Below, in pieces: positions 1-10,221 of a DNA stretch of 33,538 nt. Made by a program: the position numbers and the translations under genes. Source of the DNA: Nocardia thailandica NBRC 100428 (GTDB lineage: Bacteria; Actinomycetota; Actinomycetes; Mycobacteriales; Mycobacteriaceae); NCBI RefSeq assembly GCF_000308795.1, contig NZ_BAGK01000172.1, forward strand, positions 1-33,538. Reading direction: 5' to 3'. Position 1 is the stretch's first letter. Every line of letters starts with the position of its first letter. The notes under the pieces are model-generated. The model saw only the letters and a list, made by a program, of their open reading frames with translations, was not told the origin of the DNA and ran no database searches.

Positions 1-1313
1 AGGACGTGGCCGGGGACTTCGGCGTTGGTGGTCCAGCCGTTCTCGTGCCAGCGTGCGGCCGAGGCCGCGCGGGCCCGGGCGACCCGTTCCCGGACGGTGG
101 CGCTGCTCTCGGTCCGCTCGCCGGTGAACGTGGCGCCGGTGCTGCCGTGCATGCGCACCCACAGGTCGATGCGATCGAGCAGCGGGCCGGACAGCTTGCC
201 CAGGTAGCGGCGGCGGGCCAGCGGCGCGCAGATGCAGTCGACGTCGCGGGCGGGCGCGCACGGGCACGGGTTGGCGGCCAGGACTAGCTGGAAGCGGGCC
301 GGATAGCGGGCGACGCCGTCGCGGCGCGCGATCCGGACCTCCCCCTCCTCCAGCGGGGTCCGCAGCGCTTCCAGCACCTTGGTCCCGATCTCGGCGCACT
401 CGTCGAGGAACAGCACGCCGCGGTGCGCGCACGAGACCGCCCCCGGTCGCGCCAGCCCGGAGCCTCCACCGATCATCGCCGTGACCGACGTCGAGTGATG
501 CGGCGCGACGAACGGGGCCGTGGTGACCAGCGGCTGGGCCGAGGACAGCGATCCCGCCAGCGAGTGGATGGCGGTCACCTCGAGCGACTCCGCCTCCGAC
601 AGCGGGGGCAGCAGGCCCGGAAGTCGTTGCGCCAGCATGGTCTTGCCGATGCCGGGCGGGCCGGTCAGCAGCAGGTGGTGGCCGCCCGCGGCGGCGACCT
701 CGAGTGCCCAGCGCGCCTCGTCCTGCCCGACGACCTCGCTGAGATCGCCGACCGCCTCGGCGCAGCCCGCCGGCCTGCCCGTCGGCACGTGCAGGGCGCC
801 CTCGCCGCGCAGCCAGGCGACGACCGCGCGCAGGCTCTCCGCGCCGAGCACCTCGATCCCGTCGACCAGCCCGGCCTCGACGGCGGTGGCGACCGGCACC
901 ACCACCCGCGGCAGGCCCGCGTTGCGGGCGGCGATGACCGCGGGCAGCACGCCGCGCACCCGGCGCAGCCTGCCGTCGAGGGCGAGCTCGCCGAGCAGCG
1001 CGGTCTTGGCGAGACGGTCGCCGGGAACGGCGCCGGAACCGTTGAGCACCGAGACCGCCAGCGCCAGGTCGTAGACGCTGCCGACCTTGGGCAGCGTGGC
1101 GGGCGACAGCGCCAGCACCACGCGCCCGTCGGGCCATTTCTCGGCGGAGTTGGCCACCGCGGACCGCACCCGGTTGCGGGATTCCTGCAGGGCCGCGTCG
1201 GGCAGCCCGACCAGGTTGACCGAGGGCAGTCCCTGGCCGATGTCGGCCTCGATCTCGACCAGCTGACCGTCGACGCCGGTGACCGCCACCGACAGCGCCC
1301 GCCCCAGCGCCAT
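1..1313 (-). CDS. YifB/ComM-family Mg-chelatase-like AAA+ ATPase (3' end outside window)
   Basis: 437 codons are visible; the C-terminus lies beyond the left edge. Read from ATG at 1313, the protein starts with the ChlI-like N-terminal domain (about residues 20-140). The AAA+ core follows, with Walker A GPPGIGKT (about 218-225) and Walker B LFLDECAE (about 301-308). A cysteine cluster NPCPCAPARDVDCICAP (Cys 350, 352, 360, 362) is typical of the family and may bind metal. ComM homologues act as DNA helicases promoting branch migration during natural transformation in Gram-negatives; the actinobacterial role is not established. The start codon overlaps the yraN stop (ATGA), so the two are probably co-transcribed. 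In related genomes dprA usually follows, just outside this window. Confidence 0.93.
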   Translation of the reverse strand, partial: MALGRALSVAVTGVDGQLVEIEADIGQGLPSVNLVGLPDAALQESRNRVRSAVANSAEKWPDGRVVLALSPATLPKVGSVYDLALAVSVLNGSGAVPGDRLAKTALLGELALDGRLRRVRGVLPAVIAARNAGLPRVVVPVATAVEAGLVDGIEVLGAESLRAVVAWLRGEGALHVPTGRPAGCAEAVGDLSEVVGQDEARWALEVAAAGGHHLLLTGPPGIGKTMLAQRLPGLLPPLSEAESLEVTAIHSLAGSLSSAQPLVTTAPFVAPHHSTSVTAMIGGGSGLARPGAVSCAHRGVLFLDECAEIGTKVLEALRTPLEEGEVRIARRDGVARYPARFQLVLAANPCPCAPARDVDCICAPLARRRYLGKLSGPLLDRIDLWVRMHGSTGATFTGERTESSATVRERVARARAASAARWHENGWTTNAEVPGHV

Positions 1314-1669
1314 CAGAACACCGCCGGGCGGTGCTCGACGACGGGCCGGTGACCGCGCCGGACCAGTACCGAGACGACGTCGAAGCGGATCCGCTGCCAC
1401 GGCCCGTCCTGCTCGGCCAGCCACAGCAGGGCGAGCCGGCGGATGCGCTGCTGCTTGGCGAAGGTGACCGCTTCGGCGGGCGTGCCGAAGCCGAACCCGG
1501 ATCGGGTCTTGACCTCGACGAACGCGGTGAGTTCCGCCTCGCGGACGATCAGATCCAGCTCGCCGTAGCGGCAGCGCCAGTTGCGCGCCAGTATCTCCAT
1601 GCCCGCCTCACGCAGGTACTGCGCGGCCAGCTCTTCCCCGAATGCGCCGAGCGCCCGTTTGTCCGTCAC
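1313..1669 (-). CDS. YraN/UPF0102 family endonuclease-like protein
   Basis: 118 aa from GTG at 1669 (VTDKRALGAFGEE). A longer reading to 1741 would add 24 residues rich in Arg and Gly that the family lacks, so I chose the short start. The restriction-endonuclease-like fold shows the signature GELDLIV followed by AFVEVKTRS, the catalytic D and E-x-K pattern of Holliday-junction-resolvase-like nucleases. Length fits the roughly 120-aa family. Function is not settled; a DNA-processing role is inferred from fold and from its neighbour comM. The stop overlaps the comM start by one base. Confidence 0.9.
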   Translation of the reverse strand: MTDKRALGAFGEELAAQYLREAGMEILARNWRCRYGELDLIVREAELTAFVEVKTRSGFGFGTPAEAVTFAKQQRIRRLALLWLAEQDGPWQRIRFDVVSVLVRRGHRPVVEHRPAVF

Positions 1670-1726
1670 GCGGCCCAGCCTGCGCCGGCGCGGGGACCCG
1701 ACGACTCGGCCGACCTGGGCGAACAC

Positions 1727-1752
1727 CAGGCCTGGGGACAAACCTCGGCCTG
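1727..1752 (-). terminator. Possible weak hairpin after the DUF2469 gene
   Basis: CAGGCC (1727-1732) pairs with GGCCTG (1747-1752) across a 14-nt loop, 8 nt beyond the stop of the DUF2469 gene. There is no U-tract, so termination is doubtful. Confidence 0.25.
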
Positions 1753-1759
1753 TGGAGAA

Positions 1760-2065
1760 CTACTCCGGCAGGCGCAGGTCGGGCTTCTCCAGCTCCTCGA
1801 TGTTCACGTCCTTGAACGTGATCACCCGGACGTGTTTGACGAAGCGGGCGGGCCGGTACATGTCCCACACCCAGGCGTCGCTCATCCGCACTTCGAAATA
1901 CACCTCGCCGTCGGCGTTCTGCGGCCGCAGCTCCACCGAATTGGCCAGATAGAAGCGGCGCTCCGTCTCCACCACGTACGAGAACTGGCCGACGATGTCC
2001 TTGTACTCGCGGTACAGGGACAGTTCCATCTCGGTTTCGTACTTCTCGAGGTCCTCAGCACTCAT
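1760..2065 (-). CDS. DUF2469 family conserved actinobacterial protein
   Basis: 101 aa, very acidic at both ends, beginning MSAEDLEKYETEMELSLYRE. It matches in sequence and position the small actinobacterial protein next to rnhB (Rv2901c in M. tuberculosis). The sequence is highly conserved across the phylum, including YREYKD, FSYVVETERRFYLAN and VWDMYRPARFVK. No catalytic motif, signal peptide or membrane segment is visible. An AAGGAGG Shine-Dalgarno at 2078-2084 lies 12 nt before the ATG. It sits 45 nt after rnhB on the same strand. Function unknown. Confidence 0.93.
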   Translation of the reverse strand: MSAEDLEKYETEMELSLYREYKDIVGQFSYVVETERRFYLANSVELRPQNADGEVYFEVRMSDAWVWDMYRPARFVKHVRVITFKDVNIEELEKPDLRLPE

Positions 2066-2110
2066 CGGGTGGGACGTCCTCCTTCTCGCAGCGCCGCGTT
2101 CATATCCACA

Positions 2111-2812
2111 TCATCGCGCATGCGCCGTGTCGCCAGCCACTCGGCTGTCGGTGGGCGGCGTGAGTTCGCGCACATTGCGCCAGGACCGGCGGTGTTCGCT
2201 GCTGGGACCCAGCTCCCGCAGGGCCGCGGTGTGCTCGGGCGTGTTGTAGCCCTTGTGCGCGGCGAAACCGTACCCGGGCAGTTCCCGGTCCAGCTCGACC
2301 ATCATCCGGTCGCGGGTGACCTTGGCCAGGATGCTGGCCGCGGCGATACAGGCCGCGTTGGCGTCGCCGCCGATGACCGGCAGCGACGGCGCGGGCAGCC
2401 CGGGCACCCGGAAACCGTCGGTGAGGATGTAGCCGGGGACGGTGCCCAGCCCCGCCACCGCCCGGCGCATGCCCTCGATGTTGGCGGTGTGGATGCCGAT
2501 GGCATCGATCTCCCAGGCCGGGATCACCACGACCTTCCAGGCCAGCGCCAGGCGCGTGATCTTCGGGAACAGTTCCTCGCGCGTGGCCTCGGTGAGCTTC
2601 TTGGAGTCGTCGAGGCCGGCCAGGCTGGTATATGCCTTCGGCGCGAGCAGGCAGGCCGCGACCACGAGGGGTCCCGCGCACGGCCCCCGACCCGCCTCGT
2701 CGACGCCGGCGACCGGGCCGAGGCCGCCGCGGATGAGCGCGGCTTCGAGCGTGCGGAGTCCACCCGCGCGGCGCATCACCATCCGCGGCGGCCAGGTCCG
2801 GCGATCGTCCAT
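2111..2812 (-). CDS. rnhB: Ribonuclease HII
   Basis: 233 aa. The enzyme cuts RNA in RNA-DNA hybrids and starts removal of misincorporated ribonucleotides. The family signature GVDEAGRG gives catalytic Asp38 and Glu39, followed by DDSKKL, ILTDGF and [21 protein letters not shown] with the remaining carboxylates. The start at 2812 keeps the WPPR segment and the lead-in to [11 protein letters not shown] seen in mycobacterial RnhB; internal Met11 and Met13 are alternatives. It begins 6 nt after lepB ends and is probably co-transcribed with it. Confidence 0.96.
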   Translation of the reverse strand: MDDRRTWPPRMVMRRAGGLRTLEAALIRGGLGPVAGVDEAGRGPCAGPLVVAACLLAPKAYTSLAGLDDSKKLTEATREELFPKITRLALAWKVVVIPAWEIDAIGIHTANIEGMRRAVAGLGTVPGYILTDGFRVPGLPAPSLPVIGGDANAACIAAASILAKVTRDRMMVELDRELPGYGFAAHKGYNTPEHTAALRELGPSSEHRRSWRNVRELTPPTDSRVAGDTAHAR

Positions 2813-2818
2813 GTCGGT

Positions 2819-3589
2819 TCAGTTCTGTGGGTTCTGCGAGTGCACCGGACCGATGCGGCTCGGCGGCCAGATCTTGAACACGGTCTTGCCCCGGATGTTG
2901 TCGACGGGGACGGTGCCCTGTAGGTCGTCGCTGACGTGGGCGCGCGAGTCGGCGGACTCGTTGCGGTTGTCGCCCATCACCCACAGGTGGCCTTCGGGCA
3001 CCTTCACCGGGCCGAACACCCGGCCCGCGGGGTACACCGCGTTGGGACGGTCGGTGTACCAGGGGTAGTCCTTCTTGATGTAGGGCTCGTCGAGCGGCTT
3101 GCCGTCCACCATGACGCGGCCCTGGGCGTCGCAGCACTGCACGGTCTGGCCGCCGACGGCGATGACGCGTTTGACGAGGTCGTTCTCGTCGGGCGGCACC
3201 AGACCGAAGTAGGACAGGAAGTTCTGCACGCCGCGCACGACGGTGTTGTCCGAGCGCACGGACTTGTAGTGCCCGTTCCAGGACGGCGGACCCACGAAGA
3301 CGACGACGTCGCCGGGTTCGGGGTCACCGAAGTAGTAGCTGATCTTCTGCACGTAGATCCGGTCGCCGATGAGCAGCGTGTCCTCCATCGACTGGGAGGG
3401 GATCACGTAGGGGCGGCCGACGAAGGTGACCATCAGCGCGGCGATGACCGCCGCGATCACGACCAGTATGGGCAGCTCCTGCCAGAACGGCCGCTGCTTC
3501 TTGTCACCGCGCTTGCGCGTGCGGCGTGTACCGCCCGTGTTCTCGTCGTCCGATCCGGACACCGATACCGACCCGCTTTCGTCTGCCAC
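2819..3589 (-). CDS. lepB: Signal peptidase I
   Basis: 256 aa membrane serine protease that removes signal peptides from exported proteins. A charged cytoplasmic N-terminus of about 37 residues precedes one membrane helix (about 40-57). The catalytic region follows: PSQSM with nucleophile Ser67, DLVKRV with general-base Lys140, and the conserved box GDNRNESADSR (about 206-216). Start is GTG at 3589. There is no Shine-Dalgarno, but TACTCT ends exactly 7 nt before the GTG, suggesting a leaderless mRNA. That hexamer overlaps the distal arm of the rplS terminator, so lepB-rnhB seem to be transcribed independently of rplS. Confidence 0.96.
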   Translation of the reverse strand: MADESGSVSVSGSDDENTGGTRRTRKRGDKKQRPFWQELPILVVIAAVIAALMVTFVGRPYVIPSQSMEDTLLIGDRIYVQKISYYFGDPEPGDVVVFVGPPSWNGHYKSVRSDNTVVRGVQNFLSYFGLVPPDENDLVKRVIAVGGQTVQCCDAQGRVMVDGKPLDEPYIKKDYPWYTDRPNAVYPAGRVFGPVKVPEGHLWVMGDNRNESADSRAHVSDDLQGTVPVDNIRGKTVFKIWPPSRIGPVHSQNPQN

Positions 3590-3596
3590 GCCGAAC

Positions 3597-3602
3597 AGAG
3601 TA
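3597..3602 (-). promoter_or_regulatory. Predicted -10 hexamer of lepB (leaderless)
   Basis: Minus-strand TACTCT fits the actinobacterial TANNNT -10 motif and is followed by exactly 7 nt (GTTCGGC) and then the lepB GTG. Transcription would start at or next to the start codon. The hexamer shares four bases with the rplS terminator stem. Confidence 0.5.
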
Positions 3603-3639
3603 GCCCGGCACCCCGACCGAAGTGGGGCACCGGGCTACT
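3599..3639 (-). terminator. rplS transcription terminator
   Basis: A hairpin 26 nt beyond the rplS stop. In the minus-strand RNA the arms AGUAGCCCGGUGCCCC and GGGGUGCCGGGCUACU form a continuous 16-bp stem with two G-U pairs around a 9-nt loop containing UUCG. On the plus strand the same two positions would be C/A mismatches, which argues that the structure works in the rplS direction. There is no U-tract, as is common in actinobacteria. Confidence 0.75.
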
Positions 3640-3664
3640 CGAAAAGCCTGTGTGGAGCGGCGCG

Positions 3665-4006
3665 TCAGCGCTTTTCCTTGATCTTGGCGGCCTTGCCGCG
3701 CAGATCGCGCAGGTAGTAGAGCTTGGCGCGACGGACGTCACCGCGGGTGACGACGTCGATGTGGTCGATGTTGGGGCTGTGCACCGGGAAGGTGCGCTCG
3801 ACGCCGACACCGAAGGACACCTTGCGGACCGTGAAGGTCTCGCCGATGCCGCCGCCCTGACGCCGGATCACGACGCCCTTGAAGACCTGGATGCGCTCCT
3901 TGGAGCCTTCGATGACCTTGACGTGCACGTTGAGGGTGTCACCCGGCCGGAAGGCGGGGACGTCGCTGCGCAGCGACTTCTGGTCGACGAAGTCGAGGGT
4001 GTTCAT
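3665..4006 (-). CDS. rplS: 50S ribosomal protein L19
   Basis: 113 aa basic protein of the large subunit at the 30S-50S interface. Typical segments are [56 protein letters not shown] and the C-terminal [22 protein letters not shown]. The start MNTLDFVD at 4006 is chosen over the 33-residue-longer reading because L19 begins there in relatives and AAAGGAT lies just upstream. The gene is flanked by a strong downstream terminator and by a promoter-like element shared with rpsP (4125-4145), so it is likely monocistronic with a leader of about 115 nt. Confidence 0.97.
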   Translation of the reverse strand: MNTLDFVDQKSLRSDVPAFRPGDTLNVHVKVIEGSKERIQVFKGVVIRRQGGGIGETFTVRKVSFGVGVERTFPVHSPNIDHIDVVTRGDVRRAKLYYLRDLRGKAAKIKEKR

Positions 4007-4067
4007 AGGTCCATCCTTTGCGGATTCATTACACGAACAGAGGAACCTGGCGGCGCCGTGGCACTCG

Positions 4068-4127
4068 ACCGGTTCGTGCTCAGAACAGGAGATGCGTCCG
4101 GGCACGACTCGGCCCGAGGCAACCGGT
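4068..4127 (-). promoter_or_regulatory. Structured 5' leader of rplS (candidate)
   Basis: In the minus-strand leader ACCGGTT (4127-4121) can pair with AACCGGT (4074-4068), and CGTGC (4106-4102) with GCACG (4079-4075). The 3' side is a continuous 12-nt strand and the 5' side carries a 14-nt bulge that can itself fold. Pairing is visible in the sequence; a regulatory role is inference. Confidence 0.35.
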
Positions 4128-4145
4128 TCATTGTGCCAGACCGGT
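4125..4145 (-). promoter_or_regulatory. Promoter-like element upstream of rplS, shared with rpsP
   Basis: Minus-strand TCTGGCACAATGAACC and flanks match the element upstream of rpsP (12662-12682) at 20 of 21 positions. CACAAT is -10-like (A at position 2, T at position 6). It lies about 120 nt before the rplS start codon. Confidence 0.55.
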
Positions 4146-4166
4146 CTCCGCCTCGGAAAATCGGCC

Positions 4167-5030
4167 TCAGTGGTCGTCTCCGCGGCGCATCGGATGCAGC
4201 GGATGCAGCGGTTTGGACGGGGCGGGCACCACGGTGCGGCTCAGCTCGGCCTCGGCGGCCTCGCGCGCGTGGGCGACATCGGGTTTGCCCGCCACCAGGT
4301 CCTGGATGAAGATCTTGGCCCGGATGACCGGGCGACGGTACTTGCGCTCGCGCTCGACCGCGCGCGCCATGGTGCGCGGGCGGTTGCCGTAGCGCCAGCG
4401 GGCCCAGGGCGCGCCCGGCCTGCTGAGCCGGATCGCGCCGACCAGCAGCAGCGGGGTGAGGAACAGGCCGAACAGGCCGGTCCAGATCTTGCCCTTGAGG
4501 ATGACCACGGCGGCGAGCACGAGGTTGAACACCGAGAACAGGATCACCCCGGCGCGCACCCCGACACCGCGCGAAGTGCGGAAATCGTCGTAGTCGAGGA
4601 CCATCATCGGCTGCAGGCCGAGCAGCAGCAGGCCGGTGACCGCGAGCGCGACGAACACCGCGTCCACGGAGGTGCGGCCCTGCTCCTCCCAGTACACGTC
4701 GCGCAGGTAGAAGATCAGCGCGAACTCGTCGAGGACCAGGGCCGCGCCGATGCCGAAGACCGCCGAGAGCGCGCTGGCGGTGGCCTCGTCGCCGCTGCCC
4801 GCGGTGGCGATGAGGCCGATGCCGGAGACCAGCACGGCGATCACCCCGAACACCATGTGGTGGATGTGGGTGTCGCCCGCGCGGAGGTTACCGGGCCACC
4901 AGCGCACCTGCGCCCGGATCAGCCGCACGCTGATCCGGATCACGACGAACCCGAGGATGAACCCGAGCAGGAAGCACAGCAGGGGCAGGCGGCCGTGCGC
5001 GATCACGTCGTCTTCGAGCCACCGTCGCAT
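4167..5030 (-). CDS. Conserved actinobacterial integral membrane protein
   Basis: 287 aa, not assigned to a functional family. About six hydrophobic helices are visible (about 15-35, 57-78, 88-108, 122-140, 160-178, 182-201), followed by a basic cytoplasmic tail of some 85 residues ending in a Pro/His stretch. [12 protein letters not shown] motif sits at the start of the second helix and [14 protein letters not shown] in the third, so His and acidic residues lie near the membrane face. That pattern could bind metal or form an active site, but I have no family assignment. The gene starts 18 nt after tex ends on the same strand and is probably co-transcribed with it. Confidence 0.85.
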   Translation of the reverse strand: MRRWLEDDVIAHGRLPLLCFLLGFILGFVVIRISVRLIRAQVRWWPGNLRAGDTHIHHMVFGVIAVLVSGIGLIATAGSGDEATASALSAVFGIGAALVLDEFALIFYLRDVYWEEQGRTSVDAVFVALAVTGLLLLGLQPMMVLDYDDFRTSRGVGVRAGVILFSVFNLVLAAVVILKGKIWTGLFGLFLTPLLLVGAIRLSRPGAPWARWRYGNRPRTMARAVERERKYRRPVIRAKIFIQDLVAGKPDVAHAREAAEAELSRTVVPAPSKPLHPLHPMRRGDDH

Positions 5031-5048
5031 GCCGCCCGCCCGTCGAAG

Positions 5049-7460
<2,412 letters not shown>

Positions 7461-7468
7461 GTCGGGCC

Positions 7469-7474
7469 ACCCTA
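7469..7474 (-). promoter_or_regulatory. Predicted -10 hexamer of tex
   Basis: Minus-strand TAGGGT is followed by 8 nt and the GTG at 7460. No good Shine-Dalgarno is present, so tex may be leaderless. Confidence 0.4.
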
Positions 7475-7526
7475 CCGGCACGCGCCGACAACCGGGCCCG
7501 CCACCGCGCTCCCCCGGCCCGCCGTG

Positions 7527-9158
7527 TCAGTCCCCGGCGAGGATCGCCGCCGCCATCTCCCGCATCTCGGCCTTGCGGATCTTGCCGGTCACCGTCATGG
7601 GGAATTCCTCGACGACGTGCACGTAGCGCGGGATCTTGTAGTGGGCGAGCTTGCCCGCGCAGAACTCGCGCAGGGCCGCCGCGTCCAGGGGGGCGGCGCC
7701 GTCGCGCAGGCGGATCCAGGCCATCAGCTCCTCGCCGAACTTCTCGTCGGGCACCCCGATGACCTGGGCGTCGACGATGTCGGGGTGGGTGTAGAGGAAC
7801 TCCTCGATCTCGCGCGGGTAGATGTTCTCGCCGCCGCGGATGACCATGTCCTTGATCCGGCCGGTCACCGAGACGTAGCCGTCGGCGTCCATGACGCCGA
7901 TGTCGCCGGTGTGCATCCACCGCGCCGCGTCGATGGCCTCGGCGGTCTTCACCGGCTCGTCCCAGTAGCCGAGCATCACCGAGTAGCCCCGGGTGCACAG
8001 CTCGCCCGGTTCGCCGCGCGGCACGGTGCGCCCGGTGGCCGGGTCGACGATCTTGATCTCGAGGTGCGGGCCGACCCGGCCGACGGTGGCGGTGCGCCGG
8101 TCGAGGCCGTCGTCGCGGCGGGTCTGGGTGGACACCGGCGAGGTCTCGGTCATCCCGTAGCAGATGGCGACCTCGGTCATGCCGAGCCGGTCGATCACCC
8201 GTTTCATGACTTCGACGGGGCAGGGCGAGCCGGCCATGATGCCGGTGCGCAGGCTCGACAGGTCGCGGGGCGCGCCCCCGTCGAGTTCGGCGAGGACGGC
8301 GATGAACATGGTCGGCACACCGTAGAGCGCGGTGCAGGCTTCGGCGGCGACGGCGTCGAGGGTGGCGGCGGGGTCGAACGCGGGCGCCGGGATGACGACC
8401 GCGCAGCCGTGCGAGGTGGCCGCCAGGTTGCCCATCACCATGCCGAAGCAGTGGTAGTAGGGCACGGGCAGGCAGATGCGGTCCTGTTCGGTGTAGCCGC
8501 ACAGTTCGCCGACGAAGAAGCCGTTGTTGAGGATGTTGTGGTGACTGAGCGTGGCGCCCTTGGGGAATCCCGTGGTGCCGGAGGTGTATTGGATGTTGAT
8601 GGGGTCGTCGGCCGAGAGCGAGGCGGCGACCACCTCGAGCAGTTCGGTGTCGGGTTCGGTGGCGGCGGTCTCCGCCCATTCGGGGCTGCCCAGGATCAGG
8701 ACCTGTTCCAGCGCCGGGCAGTTCGGGCGCACCTGGTCGATCATCGCCGCGTAGTCGGAGGTCTTGAACGACGGCGCCGCCACGAGCATCCGCACCCGGG
8801 CCTGGCGGAGCACGTATTCGAGTTCGCTCGTGCGGTAGGCGGGATTGATGTTGACCAGGATGATGCCCAGCGCCGCGGTCGCGTATTGCACGAAGTACCA
8901 CTCGGCGCAGTTGGGCGCCCAGATGCCGACCCGGTCGCCCGCGCCGAGCCCCCGCGCGGCCAGGCCGGTCGCGAGGGAATCGACCGCGGCGGCGGCCTGC
9001 GCGTAGGTCCAGCGGCGGCCGGTGATCCGGTCGACGAGGGCGTCGCGCTCGGGGAACCGCGCCGCCGTCCGCGCGAAGTCGGCGCCGATGGTGTCGCCGA
9101 GCAGCGGGGTGTCGGAGACCCCCGAGTCGTAGCTGGCCGCTGTGGTCGTCGCCGACAT
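7527..9158 (-). CDS. AMP-binding acyl-CoA synthetase (FadD-like)
   Basis: 543 aa adenylate-forming enzyme expected to activate a carboxylic (probably fatty) acid with ATP and transfer it to CoA. Motifs: P-loop-like [11 protein letters not shown] (191-201), YGMTETSP (334-341), TGD (417-419), hinge and C-terminal motif [20 protein letters not shown] (433-452), and catalytic Lys526 in [10 protein letters not shown]. No signal peptide or carrier domain. GGGAGG lies about 8 nt before the ATG. It is divergent from a GAF-LuxR regulator across 110 bp, which suggests linked control. Substrate chain length cannot be told from sequence. Confidence 0.93.
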   Translation of the reverse strand: MSATTTAASYDSGVSDTPLLGDTIGADFARTAARFPERDALVDRITGRRWTYAQAAAAVDSLATGLAARGLGAGDRVGIWAPNCAEWYFVQYATAALGIILVNINPAYRTSELEYVLRQARVRMLVAAPSFKTSDYAAMIDQVRPNCPALEQVLILGSPEWAETAATEPDTELLEVVAASLSADDPINIQYTSGTTGFPKGATLSHHNILNNGFFVGELCGYTEQDRICLPVPYYHCFGMVMGNLAATSHGCAVVIPAPAFDPAATLDAVAAEACTALYGVPTMFIAVLAELDGGAPRDLSSLRTGIMAGSPCPVEVMKRVIDRLGMTEVAICYGMTETSPVSTQTRRDDGLDRRTATVGRVGPHLEIKIVDPATGRTVPRGEPGELCTRGYSVMLGYWDEPVKTAEAIDAARWMHTGDIGVMDADGYVSVTGRIKDMVIRGGENIYPREIEEFLYTHPDIVDAQVIGVPDEKFGEELMAWIRLRDGAAPLDAAALREFCAGKLAHYKIPRYVHVVEEFPMTVTGKIRKAEMREMAAAILAGD

Positions 9159-9194
9159 CCGATTGCCTCCCGTCCACCGCGCCCGCGGTGCGTA

Positions 9195-9222
9195 ACATCC
9201 ATTCCGGTAGTCACCAGGATGT
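9195..9222. promoter_or_regulatory. Dyad in the divergent ligase/luxR intergenic region
   Basis: ACATCC (9195-9200) and GGATGT (9217-9222) form an interrupted inverted repeat with a 16-nt spacer, midway between the divergent starts at 9158 and 9269. It may be an operator for the adjacent LuxR-type regulator; this is inference only. Confidence 0.3.
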
Positions 9223-9244
9223 GAGGTACATCATGGCCCCGGCT

Positions 9245-9260
9245 ACCCCCGAAAAGGGGT
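9245..9260 (+). promoter_or_regulatory. Small hairpin covering the Shine-Dalgarno of the luxR gene
   Basis: ACCCC (9245-9249) pairs with GGGGT (9256-9260) over a 6-nt loop. The GGGG arm is the Shine-Dalgarno of the gene starting at 9269, so folding could limit translation. Confidence 0.35.
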
Positions 9261-9268
9261 GAGACAGC

Positions 9269-10081
9269 ATGACCGACGCCCGCGATGCCGACGACCTGCG
9301 CGGCTGCCTGCGTCACGCCGCCCGCGCGGGTGCCGCGCCGCTGGTCTTCGGCGGCCTCGTCGACGGCCCCGCGGTGGTCCTGACCCAGTTCCACGGCGCC
9401 CGGACCCGGGCCATGCACGGGCTGCGGGTCGAGCGGGCCAACGGGCTCGGCGGGCACGCCCTGCTGCACGGGCGGCCCTGCGCGGTGCCCGACTATCGCA
9501 GCGCGGCCGGGATCACCCACCACTACGACGGCGCGGTCTCGGGCGAGCGGCTGCGCTCGGTGGCCGCGGTGCCGGTGCTGGTCGGCGGCAGGCCGCGCGC
9601 GGTGCTGTACGCGGCCGATCGCGGCGCCGCGCCGCTGGGCGACCGGGCCACCGCCGCGCTCGCCGAGGCGGCCCGCGCGCTGTCCACCGCCATCACCGTG
9701 CGCGAGGAGGTGGCCCGCCGGGTCGCCGACCTCACCGCCGCCGCGGCCGGGGTGCGGCCGCAGCAGCTGCGCGACGTGCACGCCGAGCTGCGCGAGATCG
9801 CGGCGGCCAGTACCGATCCGGCGCTGCGGGAGCGGCTGCACCGGGTCTGCGCGCGATTGGCGGGCGACCCGGAACCGGGACCGGTCCCGCGGCTGTCGCG
9901 GCGCGAACTCGACGTGCTCGCCCGTGTCGGGCTCGGCGCGACCAACCGGGACGTGGCCCGCGACCTGGGCGTCGGCACCGAGACGGTGAAGAGCTACCTG
10001 CGTTCGGCGATGACCAAGCTGGGCAGCCACACCCGCTACGAGGCGGTGACCGTCGCGCGCAGGCACGGCCTGCTGCCCTGA
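9269..10081 (+). CDS. GAF-domain LuxR-type transcriptional regulator
   Basis: 270 aa. An N-terminal GAF-like sensor (about 20-145) is followed by a helical linker and a C-terminal LuxR/NarL helix-turn-helix (about 210-268: LSRRELDVLARVGLGATNRDVARDLGVGTETVKSYLRSAMTKLG). The E and G in the first helix, the TNRDVA segment and VKSYL are typical DNA-binding features. No receiver domain is present, so activation is probably by ligand or redox rather than phosphorylation. It is transcribed away from the acyl-CoA synthetase gene, its most likely target. A GGGG Shine-Dalgarno 9 nt upstream of the ATG is partly folded in a hairpin. Confidence 0.9.
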   Translation: MTDARDADDLRGCLRHAARAGAAPLVFGGLVDGPAVVLTQFHGARTRAMHGLRVERANGLGGHALLHGRPCAVPDYRSAAGITHHYDGAVSGERLRSVAAVPVLVGGRPRAVLYAADRGAAPLGDRATAALAEAARALSTAITVREEVARRVADLTAAAAGVRPQQLRDVHAELREIAAASTDPALRERLHRVCARLAGDPEPGPVPRLSRRELDVLARVGLGATNRDVARDLGVGTETVKSYLRSAMTKLGSHTRYEAVTVARRHGLLP

Positions 10082-10208
10082 CCCGGCTGTGGTGTTGCTC
10101 ACGCTGCGCCCCCGTATGGCCTTCGGTACCGGGCACAACGGACAACGCCGATGTTCGGCTACCCGAAAGGCGTTGCGGCAAACCATGCTCCGGTCCACGG
10201 CAGGCCGG

Positions 10209-10214
10209 TAGCGT
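10209..10214 (+). promoter_or_regulatory. Predicted -10 hexamer of the VOC gene (leaderless)
   Basis: TAGCGT is followed by 7 nt (TTTTCCG) and the ATG at 10222. No Shine-Dalgarno is present. Confidence 0.45.
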
Positions 10215-10221
10215 TTTTCCG

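Noticed and set aside
1733..1760. Two DnaA-box-like 9-mers (TGGGGACAA and TGTGGAGAA)
   Set aside because: They match the consensus at only 7 and 8 of 9 positions, no AT-rich region or dnaA/dnaN neighbours are present, and this chromosomal block is not the origin.
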